Source of the DNA: Aldehydirespirator sp965221215
GTDB lineage: Bacteria; Actinomycetota; Acidimicrobiia; Acidimicrobiales; Aldehydirespiratoraceae
Direction: 5' to 3'
Assembly (NCBI GenBank): GCA_965221215.1
Contig: OZ244872.1
Coordinates: 2,046,001 to 2,110,000, forward strand
Length of the DNA: 64,000 nucleotides
This document shows positions 52,598 to 61,389 of this stretch, piece by piece. The translations under genes were made by a program, and so were the position numbers. Each line of letters begins with the position of its first letter. Position 1 is the first letter of the stretch. The notes beneath the pieces were generated by a model that ran no database searches, was not told the origin of the DNA, and worked only from the letters and a program-made list of their open reading frames with translations.

Positions 52598-54553
52598 GTG
52601 ACTCTTGCCGCGTCGGGCCTGGCCAAGGCCTACGGCGCCCGCCGGCTTTTCGAGGGCGTGACCCTGCACCTGTCGCCGGGGCGGCGGGTTGCGCTGGTGG
52701 GCGGCAACGGAACCGGCAAGACGACGCTGCTGGAGATTCTGGCCGGCCGGGGCGAGCCCGACGCCGGCACCGTTGCCAAGCCCCGCGATGCCCGGATCGG
52801 ATACCTGCCCCAGGATCTGAGCGAGGTCTATGAGGGAACGGTTCGCGGCCATGTGATGGCCGGTGCCGGACACCTGTCGCAGCTGGCCGGAACCCTGCAA
52901 GAGCTGGAGCACCGGCTCAGCGCCAGCCCCGACCGGCAGGACGAACTGGTGGTGCGGTACGGCGAGGCTCAGGCCCAGTTCGAGCAGCTCGGCGGCTACG
53001 CCCTCGAGTCCGAGGTGGCCAAGATCCTGGCCGGCCTCGGCTTCTCCCCCTCCGACTCGCAGCGGCCGGTGGCCGAGCTGTCGGGCGGCTGGAGGATGAG
53101 GGCGGCCCTGGCCCGCCTGCTGGCATCGGAACCCGACATTCTGCTGCTCGACGAGCCCACCAACCATCTCGATGTCGACTCCATGTCGTGGCTGGAGCGG
53201 CACTTGGCTTCGTGGCCCGGTTGCCTGCTGTTCGTAAGCCACGACCGCGACTTCATCGACGCGGTGGCGGACCGGATTGTCGAGCTGGCGGCGGGCACTA
53301 CGACCGCCTACGACGGCGGGTTCGCCGAGTTCGTGGTGGCCCGCACCGAGCGCATCGAACGAATCGAGGCAGCCGCGGCCCGCCAGGCCCGAGAGGTGGC
53401 CCGGGTCGAGCGCTTCGTGGAGCGCTTCCGCTACAAGGCCAGCAAAGCCCGCCAGGTTCAGAGCAGGGTCAAGACCATCGAGAAGCTGGAGAGGGTCCAG
53501 ATGCCCAGCCGCTCCGAGCTGGCCGCCCGCTTCGCCTTCCCGCCGCCGCCCCGCTCCAGCCGGGTGGTGGCCGAACTCACCGACGCCACCGTCGGCTATC
53601 CCGACGGCGAGGGCCCGGTGGTGGCCGGTGCGACCCTGGCGGTGGAGCGAGGCCAGACGGTGGCGCTGGTGGGCCCCAACGGTGCGGGAAAGACCACTCT
53701 GCTGAAGCTGATACTGGGCGAGCTGTCCCCCACGGCCGGACGGGTCCGGATCGGTGCCAGCGTGCGGGTGGCGGCCTTCGGCCAGCACCAGGCCGACGAG
53801 TTGGACGGCGCCAAGCGAGCAATCGAGGTGTTCTCGGCCGGCATCGATCCGGGCCGGCGCAACTTGCGGACGGTGCTCGGCGCGTTCGGCTTTCGGGGCG
53901 ACGACGCCGACCGGCGGGTGGCGGAGCTCTCCGGCGGGGAGCGCACCCGGTTGGCTCTGGCTCGCCTGATGGTGGAGCCGGCGAACCTGCTGGTGCTCGA
54001 CGAGCCCACCAACCATCTCGACCTGCCCAGCTGCGACATCCTCGAGGACGCTCTCGGCGCCTATCCCGGCACGGTGCTGCTGGTGACCCACGACCGGCAC
54101 CTCATTCGGGCGGTGGCCGACGCGCTGATCGAGGTCCGCCACGGCCGGGCCGTCTGGCATCTCGGCGCCGACGAGTCGGTGCTGTACCCACAGGATCAGC
54201 ATGAGCAGCCCGCCCCGGCTCCGCAGGCAGCGAGGACGCCGAGTCCGGTGCGGGCCGACCGGGCCGAGCGCCGCAGGGCCAGCGCCCAGGAGCGGGCGGC
54301 TACCAGCAAACTCCGCCGAAGGGTGGCCGATCGGGAGCGAGCCTGGGCCGCGGCCGACGCCGAGGTGACCGAGCTGCACCGCCGGCTCAGCGATCCCGCG
54401 GTATACGAACGGCCCGAGGAGGTCCACGCGCTGGCATCGGCGCACACCGAGGCCGCCGAGCGGGCCACGGCCCTGCTGGCCGAGTGGGAGGCGTCGCTGG
54501 CCGAACTCGAAGCGCTCGGCTCGCGCCCAGAAGGAGGATCAGCGGCAGAATGA
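52598..54553 (+). CDS. ABC-F family ATPase
   Basis: 651 residues, two ABC cassettes and no membrane domain. Walker A: GGNGTGKTT and GPNGAGKTT; signatures LSGGW and LSGGE; Walker B LLLDEPTNHLD and LVLDEPTNHLD. The linker between the domains is rich in basic residues; the C-terminal coiled coil (RRRVADRERAWAAADAEV) is Uup-like. ABC-F proteins act on the ribosome; whether this is Uup, EttA-like or a resistance factor cannot be told. GTG start follows TAGGCG. Confidence 0.94.
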   Translation: MTLAASGLAKAYGARRLFEGVTLHLSPGRRVALVGGNGTGKTTLLEILAGRGEPDAGTVAKPRDARIGYLPQDLSEVYEGTVRGHVMAGAGHLSQLAGTLQELEHRLSASPDRQDELVVRYGEAQAQFEQLGGYALESEVAKILAGLGFSPSDSQRPVAELSGGWRMRAALARLLASEPDILLLDEPTNHLDVDSMSWLERHLASWPGCLLFVSHDRDFIDAVADRIVELAAGTTTAYDGGFAEFVVARTERIERIEAAAARQAREVARVERFVERFRYKASKARQVQSRVKTIEKLERVQMPSRSELAARFAFPPPPRSSRVVAELTDATVGYPDGEGPVVAGATLAVERGQTVALVGPNGAGKTTLLKLILGELSPTAGRVRIGASVRVAAFGQHQADELDGAKRAIEVFSAGIDPGRRNLRTVLGAFGFRGDDADRRVAELSGGERTRLALARLMVEPANLLVLDEPTNHLDLPSCDILEDALGAYPGTVLLVTHDRHLIRAVADALIEVRHGRAVWHLGADESVLYPQDQHEQPAPAPQAARTPSPVRADRAERRRASAQERAATSKLRRRVADRERAWAAADAEVTELHRRLSDPAVYERPEEVHALASAHTEAAERATALLAEWEASLAELEALGSRPEGGSAAE

Positions 54554-54641
54554 CCATCCCCCGCAGCCTGCCCAGGGGGTACGACACGCCACGGTCCGCG
54601 GCCTTCTACCCGACCTGGCGGGATCTATAGGATCGGTGACC

Positions 54642-54932
54642 ATGACCGCCAGAGCCCGCTTGATCCCCAGCGCCGCAGCCGAGACCATTGCGGCGCCGGG
54701 AACCTCGACCGTCACCGAGTCGGACGTGCGGCCGGTTACCGACGACGGCGACCACGACCGCTTCGCCCACTACACCCGCCGGGCCGACGCAAACCGGGCC
54801 TACGTCGAGGGCACGCCGGTGCGGGCTCTGTGCGGCAAAGTGTGGGTGCCGAGTCGGGACCCGTCCCGATACCCGGTCTGCCCGGAATGCGCCAAGATCC
54901 GGGACCGCCTTCGCAAGAGGGCGCGAAATTAG
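54642..54932 (+). CDS. DUF3039 protein
   Basis: 96 residues, actinobacterial family. Core HDRFAHYTRRADANRAYVEG, then TPVRALCGKVWVP and YPVCPECAKI, a probable zinc site with Cys in CGK and CPEC. ATG 54642 is 8 bases after TAGGAT. The last codons (K-R-A-R-N, stop) are encoded by the inverted end of a MITE-like element, so the C-terminus was donated by the repeat. Confidence 0.88.
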   Translation: MTARARLIPSAAAETIAAPGTSTVTESDVRPVTDDGDHDRFAHYTRRADANRAYVEGTPVRALCGKVWVPSRDPSRYPVCPECAKIRDRLRKRARN

Positions 54933-55053
54933 ATGAGAGCCGGTCGCGTCACAGCGGGGTCATTCCCGCTCTTGTTCGCTGCGCTCACGGGCCGCTCGGG
55001 CCACGGCCTCGCCCGTATGGGCCGGAATCGCTCGCCCATTTGCTCGGCCTCTG
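54915..55053 (-). repeat. MITE-like element, copy C (short form)
   Basis: 139 bp in the same orientation as copy E. It starts AAGAGGGCGCGAAATT inside the DUF3039 gene end and finishes ATTTGCTCGGCCTCTG. It lacks the block of about 24 bp present in copies B and E after the core TTCCCGCTCTTGTTCGCTGC. No gene inside. Confidence 0.85.
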
Positions 55054-55096
55054 GGCAAGCCTTCAACTGACGGCCGGGCTGGCGCCGGAGACCGCG

Positions 55097-55492
55097 ATGC
55101 GCGCCCACCTGCAGGGAACGTTCCTGCTGATCGTGCTGCTGCTCGTGTTCTGGGGGATGCTGAACTGGGCCGTTCCGATCCTGGACGATGCCGTGTTCGG
55201 CGACGACGGCGCCATCGTGGCCCGAGCACCCCTGGAGGTGGACGATCCGACCGAGCGCGGCTTGGAGGAGGATCGTCCGCTCGACGGCCCCGAAGTGGCC
55301 GACCTGCAGGGCGCGCTCACCCAGCTCGGCTACAGCCCCGGCCCGATCGACGGCATCCTGGGCGAGCTGACCCGCAGCGCCGCAGACGAGGCCAAGGCCG
55401 ACGTGGGGCTGGCCGAACAGTCGGACCGCAAGCTGCTGGAGACCCTAAACGCCGCCCTCGAAGCTCTCGGCGACGCCCCCGAACAGCCCTGA
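55097..55492 (+). CDS. membrane-anchored peptidoglycan-binding-like protein
   Basis: 131 residues from ATG 55097. One membrane helix (TFLLIVLLLVFWGMLNW), an acidic linker, then a PG_binding_1-like module EVADLQGALTQLGYSPGPID followed by GILGELTRSA, and a short helical tail. It would sit in the membrane with the module outside. An open frame reaching back to 54830 only reads through the repeat. Two bases separate its stop from the glycosylase start. Confidence 0.75.
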   Translation: MRAHLQGTFLLIVLLLVFWGMLNWAVPILDDAVFGDDGAIVARAPLEVDDPTERGLEEDRPLDGPEVADLQGALTQLGYSPGPIDGILGELTRSAADEAKADVGLAEQSDRKLLETLNAALEALGDAPEQP

Positions 55493-55493
55493 G

Positions 55494-56408
55494 ATGCCGC
55501 GCTCGGGCGAGACTGTGCTGACCGCGCCGGACCGGTCCACGGTCTTCCGGCCCGGCTATGACCTCAACCTGCCGGTGACGTTGATGTGGGTGAAGACTTC
55601 ACAGCGGCGCACCGGCGTCGGCTGGTGGGCGACCGAGACGCCCGAGGGCTCGGCTTCGGTGGCCTTCCGGGCCGTCGGCGGCGAGGTCGTGGCCGACGCT
55701 TGGGGGCCGGGCGCCGAGTGGGCCATCGACCAGGTGCCGGCCCTGCTCGGAGGCCGCGACGATCCCAGCGGGTTCCGTCCTCTCGATCCGGTGGTGCGCG
55801 ATCTCACCGCTCGGCTGGGCGTGCCCCGGCTGGGGGCCACCGGCCGCTGGTTCGAGGCGATGGCCACCGCCGCGGTGTACCAGCGGGTGGTGAGCGCCGA
55901 CGCCAGGACTTCGGTGGCCCGGATGGGCCGGCTGCACGGGGCCGAGGTTCCCGGATCAGGGCCGCTGCCGCTGTTCCCCCGCCCCGAGGCGGTGCTGAAG
56001 GTGCCCGACCACGGATTCCATCGAGCCGGCGTGGACCGGGCGCGCGCCCGAGTGATCCGGATGGCAGCCAAGCACGCCCACCGCCTCGAGGATCTGGGCG
56101 ACCGACCGGCGGACGAGGCCCGCCAATGGCTACAGCGCCTGCCCGGCGTCGGCCCCTGGACCGCGGCCCGAACAACGGGCGCGGCCGCGGGCGACCCCGA
56201 CGCGGTGCCGGTGGGCGACCTGCACGTGCCGAGGCTGGTGACCTACGCCCTCAGCGGCGCCGCCGACGGCGACGACAACTCGATGCTGGAACTGCTCGAG
56301 CCCTACGCCGGCCACCGGGGCCGGGTCGTACGCTTGGTGAAGGCCGCCGGCATCGGCCCGCCCCGGCACTTCAGCGCCCCCACCCGCTTCGACATCAGCC
56401 GCATCTGA
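55494..56408 (+). CDS. AlkA-like HhH-GPD DNA glycosylase
   Basis: 304 residues. The helix-hairpin-helix LQRLPGVGPWTAARTTG and following PDAVPVGDLHVPR with the catalytic Asp fit the 3-methyladenine-type glycosylases; the N-terminal half is the AlkA-like beta domain. ATG 55494 lies 1 base after the previous stop. Together with mutM, the Fpg-like gene and the AlkD remnant it shows a rich base-excision complement. Confidence 0.87.
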   Translation: MPRSGETVLTAPDRSTVFRPGYDLNLPVTLMWVKTSQRRTGVGWWATETPEGSASVAFRAVGGEVVADAWGPGAEWAIDQVPALLGGRDDPSGFRPLDPVVRDLTARLGVPRLGATGRWFEAMATAAVYQRVVSADARTSVARMGRLHGAEVPGSGPLPLFPRPEAVLKVPDHGFHRAGVDRARARVIRMAAKHAHRLEDLGDRPADEARQWLQRLPGVGPWTAARTTGAAAGDPDAVPVGDLHVPRLVTYALSGAADGDDNSMLELLEPYAGHRGRVVRLVKAAGIGPPRHFSAPTRFDISRI

Positions 56409-56461
56409 CTTGCGCTCGCTCTTGGAGCCAGGGCGCACGCGGCGCGAGCCCACGGCGCGGC

Positions 56462-56836
56462 CTACCCGCTCGGCCTCTTGGCGGCCTTCTGTGCTTGACG
56501 GGCTGCTCGGCGCGCCCGGTGGGCCAGGGTGCGCTCCACATTGGGGGCCACTTCGGGCGTCTTGCAGCCGGTCTGGCCGTGGTCGACCTGCACCGGCCCG
56601 ATCCGGTTCGCGACGGCCAGCACCGCTTGGCGCAGGCTGTCGTGGCGCAGGGCCATGACGATCATGGCGCCGTTCATCTCGTGGCGGACCCGGTTGGGCC
56701 GCCCGCCGATCTTGTCCAGCGCGGCGTAGCTGACCCCGAACATGGGCTGGGCCGCACCGTGGCGGGCATAGACCTTGCGGTTCTGCCCCGTCCCCGCCGC
56801 CTCCAGTTGCGCCAGAACCTCCGAGAGCTGCGCCAC
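56462..56836 (-). pseudogene. AlkD-type DNA glycosylase with internal deletion
   Basis: 124 residues against about 230 in intact DNA-alkylation-repair HEAT proteins. The N-terminal part VLAQLEAAGTGQNRKVYARH then FGVSYAALDKIG is fused directly to the C-terminal part NRVRHEMNGAMIVMALRHD, then RIGPVQVDHGQTGCKTPEV. About 100-130 central residues, carrying HEAT repeats and the catalytic Asp region, are gone in frame. The stop and last codons (AAGAGGCCGAGCGGGTAG) match a repeat end. Confidence 0.75.
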
Positions 56837-56844
56837 CAGCGGGT

Positions 56845-57930
56845 CTAAAGCACCACGACGGAGCGCAGCACCTCGCCGCGCTCCATCTTGTGGAAGGCCT
56901 CCTCCACGTCGCCGAGGTTGATCGTCTCCGACACGAAGCCGTCGAGGTCGAGGCGGCCCTGGAGGTAGAGGTCGATCAGCATGGGGAAGTCGCGGCTCGG
57001 CAGGCAGTCGCCGTACCAGCTCGACTTGAGGGCCCCGCCCCGGCCGAACACCTCGATGAAGGGCAGTTCGATGGTCATGTCGGGCCGGGGCACGCCCACC
57101 AGCACAACCGTTCCGGCCAGGTCTCGGGCCTCGAAGGCCTGCCGATAGGTGTGGGGCAGGCCCACCGCCTCGATGGCCACATCCACGCCGTTGCCGCCGG
57201 TGAGGGCCTGGATCTCCGCCACCGCGTCGGCCTCGGACGAGTTGACGGTGTGGGTGGCGCCGAATCCCTTGGCCCATTCGAGCTTGCGGTCGTCGATGTC
57301 CACCGCGATGATGGTCGAGGCGCCGGCCAGCTTGGCCCCGGCGACAGCGGCGTCGCCCACTCCCCCGCAGCCGAACACGGCCACGCTGTCGCCCCGGCCC
57401 ACGCCGCCGGTGTTGATCGCCGCACCGATGCCGGCCATCACGCCGCAACCCAGCAGGCCCGCCGCAGTGGCCGGGGCGGCCGAGTCGACCTTGGTGCACT
57501 GGCCCGCCGCCACCAGCGTCTTCTCGACGAAGGCGCCGATGCCCAGCGCGGGCGACAGCTCGGTGCCGTCGGTCAGCGTCATCTTCTGCGAGGCGTTGTG
57601 GGTGCTGAAGCAGATGTGGGGACGGCCCCGCAGGCACGAGCGGCACTGGCCGCACACTGCCCTCCAGTTGAGAATCACATAGTCGCCGGGCACCACCTCG
57701 GTCACGCCGTCGCCGACGGACTCCACCAGCCCGGCAGCCTCGTGGCCCAGCAAGAAGGGGAACTCGTCGTTGATGCCGCCCTCGCGGTAGTGGAGGTCGG
57801 TGTGGCAGACGCCGCATGCCTGTATGGCCACCACCGCCTCGCCCGGGCCGGGATCAGGCACCACGACCTCGGCGATCGTGACGGGCTCTCCCACCGCCAT
57901 CGACACGACTCCTTGCACGGTCTGGGTCAT
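56845..57930 (-). CDS. mscR: S-(hydroxymethyl)mycothiol dehydrogenase / S-nitrosomycothiol reductase
   Basis: 361-residue class III zinc alcohol dehydrogenase. It is close along its whole length to mycobacterial AdhE2/MscR: ACGVCHTDLHYREGGINDEF, LGHEAAGLVESVG, VILNWRAVCGQCRSCLRGRP, QKMTLTDGTELSPALGIGAF, SSWYGDCLPSRDFPMLIDLY. Catalytic zinc ligands Cys42 and His63, structural Cys93, 96, 99, 107. Uses NAD and mycothiol to detoxify formaldehyde, so the host should make mycothiol. ATG 57930 has AGGAGG 9 bases upstream. Confidence 0.95.
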   Translation of the reverse strand: MTQTVQGVVSMAVGEPVTIAEVVVPDPGPGEAVVAIQACGVCHTDLHYREGGINDEFPFLLGHEAAGLVESVGDGVTEVVPGDYVILNWRAVCGQCRSCLRGRPHICFSTHNASQKMTLTDGTELSPALGIGAFVEKTLVAAGQCTKVDSAAPATAAGLLGCGVMAGIGAAINTGGVGRGDSVAVFGCGGVGDAAVAGAKLAGASTIIAVDIDDRKLEWAKGFGATHTVNSSEADAVAEIQALTGGNGVDVAIEAVGLPHTYRQAFEARDLAGTVVLVGVPRPDMTIELPFIEVFGRGGALKSSWYGDCLPSRDFPMLIDLYLQGRLDLDGFVSETINLGDVEEAFHKMERGEVLRSVVVL

Positions 57931-58061
57931 TTTCTGAACCTCCTGGGCTCTCCGGGAACCTCGGCACACTACCGCTCAACGCTCCGCCGGTCCATCAAGC
58001 AGCCAGCGCCCCTCGCCGAAGCTCGGGATTCCGCCGCAGCGCCCTCATAGAGTCAGGGTCC

Positions 58062-58739
58062 ATGTGCCGCAACACCACGGCCCTTGGGGGGCTGTCGGAA
58101 CTCGCGGCCCAGGCCCGCCGCCACGGAGTGCGCGACGAGGCCGTCTTGGAGGCCATCGGCCGGGTGCCTCGCCAGCACTTCGTCCCCCGCCGGTTCGCGG
58201 CAGCCGCCTTCGACGACGGGCCGCTGCCCATCGGAGAGGGCCAGACCATCAGCCAGCCCGCCATGGTGGCAATAATGGCCGAGGCGGCGCAGCTGAGCCC
58301 CGACGACCGGGTGCTGGAGGTGGGCACGGGCTCGGGCTACGGCGCGCTGGTGCTGCGGACCCTGGCCGGGCGGGTGGTGACCATCGAGCGGCGGTCGGCG
58401 CTGGCCGAGAAGGCTCGGGCCGCACTGGCCGCCCAGGATCCCGGAGAGGTGGAGGTCGTGGTGGGCGACGGCACGCTGGGGTGGCCCGCCGAGGCGCCCT
58501 ATGACGCCATCGTCGTCACCGCGGCCGGTCCGGCGCCTCCGCCGCCGCTGCTGGAGCAGCTCGCACCGGGCGGCCGTCTGGTGATACCCATCGGCCCTCG
58601 GCACGGCAGCCAGCACCTCATGCGCTACACCCGCCGCCATCCAGAGGGCGAGGATCCAACGCCGAACGACGCGTATCGCGAGGAGCGGCTCACCCCGGTG
58701 CGCTTCGTGCCCCTGATCGGCGCCCACGGCTACGCCTAA
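58062..58739 (+). CDS. pcm: protein-L-isoaspartate O-methyltransferase
   Basis: 225 residues, SAM-dependent repair of isoaspartyl residues. Motifs: RQHFVPRRFAAAAFDDGPLP, GEGQTISQPAMVAIM (signature), VLEVGTGSGYGALVLRTLAG (SAM loop), VVGDGTLGWP and LAPGGRLVIPIG. ATG 58062 is 8 bases after TAGAGT. Its stop lies 3 bases before a repeat element. Confidence 0.94.
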   Translation: MCRNTTALGGLSELAAQARRHGVRDEAVLEAIGRVPRQHFVPRRFAAAAFDDGPLPIGEGQTISQPAMVAIMAEAAQLSPDDRVLEVGTGSGYGALVLRTLAGRVVTIERRSALAEKARAALAAQDPGEVEVVVGDGTLGWPAEAPYDAIVVTAAGPAPPPPLLEQLAPGGRLVIPIGPRHGSQHLMRYTRRHPEGEDPTPNDAYREERLTPVRFVPLIGAHGYA

Positions 58740-58741
58740 GG

Positions 58742-58921
58742 GCAGCGCGGGTAGGCAAGGGCCGGTCGCGCCGCAGCGGGGTCATCCCCGCTCTTGTTCG
58801 CTGCGCTCACGGGCCGCTCGGGCTGTGCCTTCCCGCTCTTGTTCGCTGCGCTCACGGGCCGCTCGGGCCCGGGGCCTCGCCCGTATGGGCCGCAACCGCT
58901 TGCCAATTCGCTCGGCCTCTA
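58742..58921 (-). repeat. MITE-like element, copy D with internal duplication
   Basis: About 180 bp in the E orientation. The core TTCCCGCTCTTGTTCGCTGC occurs twice in tandem (around 58785 and 58829) with the following GCTCACGGGCCGCTCGGG. It ends AATTCGCTCGGCCTCTA, whose TA is part of the TAGCCT -10 box of the threonine aldolase gene. The left end is degenerate. No gene inside. Confidence 0.82.
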
Positions 58922-58931
58922 GCCTGACGCG

Positions 58932-59945
58932 GTGATCGATCTTCGCTCCGACACTGTCACGAGGCCCACCCCGGCGATGCGGGCCGCCATGGTCGCAGCC
59001 GCCGTAGGCGACGACGTGTACGGCGAGGATCCCACGGTCAACAAGCTCCAGGACGCGGTTGCCGCCCTGCTCGGCAAGGAGGCGGCTCTGTTCGTGACCA
59101 GCGGCACCCAGGGCAACCTCTGCGGGCTGCTCGCCCACTGCGGGCGCGGCGACGAGTACATCGTCGGCGACCATGCCCATACCTATATGTACGAGGGCGG
59201 CGGAGCGGCGGTGCTCGGGTCCATCCAGCCTCAGACGGTGCCCACCGGCGACGACGGGATGATCGATCTGACCGCGGCCGCCGCCGTCGTCAAGTCCCCC
59301 GACCATCACTACGCCCGGACCCGGCTGCTGTGCCTGGAGAACACCAACGACGGCAGGGTCCTCACCCCGGCCCAGATGGAGGACTCGGCTCGGTTGGCGG
59401 CCCGGCACGGCCTGTCGCACCACCTCGATGGGGCGAGGCTGTGGAACGCGGCGGTCGCGCTGGGCGTCTCGCCGGCCGAGGTGGCCGCGCCGTTCGACTC
59501 GGTGTCGGTGTGCCTGTCGAAGGGTCTGGGCACGCCCATGGGCTCGGTGCTGGCCGGATCGGCTGACCTCATCGACGAGGCCCACAAGTGGCGCAAGATG
59601 CTGGGCGGCGGGCTGCGCCAGGCCGGCATCGTCGCGGCCGCGGGCCTGTACGCGCTGGTGCACCACATCGACCGCCTCGCCGACGACCACGCCAATGCGG
59701 CCCGCCTGGCCGAGGGATTGGCCGCCATCGAGGGCGTGAAGATCGACTCGTGCGCCACCAACATGGTGTTCATCCGCCTCGACGAGGGGCTCCTCGATGA
59801 GCGTGGGGATCTGGCGGAAGCGCTGGCGGGCCGCGGCGTCCAAACCGACTGGAAGGGCCCGCGGTCGCGACTGGTCACCCACCTCGACGTATCAGCCACC
59901 GACATCGAGACGACGATCGGCACCTTCACCGAACTGCTGGGCTGA
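58932..59945 (+). CDS. ltaE: low-specificity L-threonine aldolase
   Basis: 337-residue PLP enzyme cleaving threonine/allo-threonine to glycine and acetaldehyde. It starts MIDLRSDTVTRPTPAMRAAM with GDDVYGEDPTVNKLQ, HHLDGARLWNAAVALG carries the PLP-binding Asp, and SVCLSKGLGTPMGSVLAG the Schiff-base Lys. GTG 58932 is 6 bases after TAGCCT (58920-58925), which straddles the end of repeat copy D. Confidence 0.95.
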   Translation: MIDLRSDTVTRPTPAMRAAMVAAAVGDDVYGEDPTVNKLQDAVAALLGKEAALFVTSGTQGNLCGLLAHCGRGDEYIVGDHAHTYMYEGGGAAVLGSIQPQTVPTGDDGMIDLTAAAAVVKSPDHHYARTRLLCLENTNDGRVLTPAQMEDSARLAARHGLSHHLDGARLWNAAVALGVSPAEVAAPFDSVSVCLSKGLGTPMGSVLAGSADLIDEAHKWRKMLGGGLRQAGIVAAAGLYALVHHIDRLADDHANAARLAEGLAAIEGVKIDSCATNMVFIRLDEGLLDERGDLAEALAGRGVQTDWKGPRSRLVTHLDVSATDIETTIGTFTELLG

Positions 59946-59960
59946 CACCGCCGCATGAAG

Positions 59961-59992
59961 TCCCTGCCGCGGTAGGGAACACCCCCCCCCCC
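59961..59992. promoter_or_regulatory. 18-bp palindrome and C11 tract before guanine deaminase
   Basis: TCCCTGCCGCGGTAGGGA (59961-59978) is a palindrome with one mismatched pair, suited to a dimeric regulator. It is followed by 11 consecutive C (59982-59992), rare even here and prone to slippage. Together they lie 70-100 bases upstream of the guanine deaminase start in the 115-bp gap after ltaE. Confidence 0.5.
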
Positions 59993-60060
59993 AGCAGGAT
60001 CTTCGCCTCGGCGGGCCGAGGTGGATCATCCGGCCCGAAGACGCTGTGTACGGTGGCGCC

Positions 60061-61389
60061 ATGACTCTGGCGGTGGCCGGCACATTGGTGCAGACGCCGA
60101 CGCCCGAACGCCTGGCGGTGACCGACGCGGTGGTGGAGGTCGATCGCGCCGGGACCATCGCCGCGGTGCACGACCGGGCCGGCGCCGCCGGCCGGCAGGC
60201 GCTGGACGCCGCAAGCGAGCGGGTGGACTTGGATCCGGGCACGTTCCTGATGCCCGGCCTAGTCGACTTGCACATCCATGCCCCCCAATGGCCCCAACTC
60301 GGCACCGGGCTCGACCTGCCGTTGGAGCGCTGGCTGTTCGACTACACCTTCCCGCTGGAGGCCCGCTACGCCGATGCCGCCTTCGCCGCCGCCGTGTGGG
60401 ACGACCTGGTGCCGTCGCTGCTGGCCATGGGGACCACCACCGCGGTCTACTACTCGTCCAATCACCTGGAGGCCACCGCCGCGCTGGCGCAGGCGTGCGT
60501 CCGTCACGGCCAGCGGGCGCTGGTGGGACGGGTGGCCATGGACCACCCCGAGGGCACGCCCGAGTGGTACCGGGACGCAACCGCCAGCGAAGGCGTCGAG
60601 GCCTCGGCCGCTTCCATCGAGGCCGTGGCCGCGCTGGGCAGCCCGCTGGTGGAGCCGATCATCACGCCCCGCTTCACCCCGGCCTGCACCGACGCCCTGC
60701 TCGAGGGGTTGGGCGAGTTGGCTGCGGCCACCGGCGTGCGGGTGCAGACCCACTGCGCGGAGTCGGACTGGCACTGCGGCTACGCCCTCGACCGCTTCGG
60801 CGCCAGCGACCCCGCCGTCCTCAACCGCTTCGGGCTGATGCGCCCCCGCACGGTGCTGGCCCACAGCGACCACCTGACCGTAGACGAGATGACTCTGGTG
60901 GCCGGCCGGGGTGCGGGTGTGGCCCACTGCCCGCTGTCCAACGCCTATTTCGCCAACGCAGTGTTCGGGGCGCGTCGGGCGCTGGGCGCGGGCGTCGGGG
61001 TCGGATTGGGCAGCGACATCGCCGGCGGCGCCCGTCCGGGGCTTCTCGGCGTGTGCCAGGACGCGGTAACCGTCTCGCGCCTGCTCGAGGACGGCGTCGA
61101 CCCGTCCCTCGGCCCGTCCGAGCGGGGCGTGCCGGACTCGCGCATCGACACCGTGACCGCCTTCTGGCTTGCGACCGCGGGAGGCGCCGCCGTTCTCGAC
61201 CTGCCAGTGGGCCTGATCGAGCCGGGCCGCCAATTCGACGCCATCGCGGTCCGCACCGACCGTCCGGGCGGCGCCATCCGCCTCTGGGAGGGTATCGACG
61301 ACGAGGCCCGAGCCTTCGAGAAGCTGGTGCGCCTGGCCACAGCCGACGACATCAGCCACGTCTGGGTGAACGGAGCAAGGCGTGCCTGA
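60061..61389 (+). CDS. guaD: guanine deaminase
   Basis: 442-residue amidohydrolase turning guanine into xanthine. MPGLVDLHIHAPQWPQLGTG gives the HxH zinc site and the guanine-deaminase-specific APQW/PLE pattern (LDLPLERWLFDYTFPLEARY); HCAESDW and GLGSDIAGG supply later His, Glu and Asp ligands. ATG 60061 is 6 bases after TACGGT. The stop overlaps the next gene by 8 bases. Confidence 0.94.
   Translation: MTLAVAGTLVQTPTPERLAVTDAVVEVDRAGTIAAVHDRAGAAGRQALDAASERVDLDPGTFLMPGLVDLHIHAPQWPQLGTGLDLPLERWLFDYTFPLEARYADAAFAAAVWDDLVPSLLAMGTTTAVYYSSNHLEATAALAQACVRHGQRALVGRVAMDHPEGTPEWYRDATASEGVEASAASIEAVAALGSPLVEPIITPRFTPACTDALLEGLGELAAATGVRVQTHCAESDWHCGYALDRFGASDPAVLNRFGLMRPRTVLAHSDHLTVDEMTLVAGRGAGVAHCPLSNAYFANAVFGARRALGAGVGVGLGSDIAGGARPGLLGVCQDAVTVSRLLEDGVDPSLGPSERGVPDSRIDTVTAFWLATAGGAAVLDLPVGLIEPGRQFDAIAVRTDRPGGAIRLWEGIDDEARAFEKLVRLATADDISHVWVNGARRA

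Noticed and set aside
58782..59882. Minus-strand 366-residue frame ending in repeated RAARERSEQERE
   Set aside because: Shadow of threonine aldolase continued through the repeat element; the repeated peptide is translated repeat DNA.
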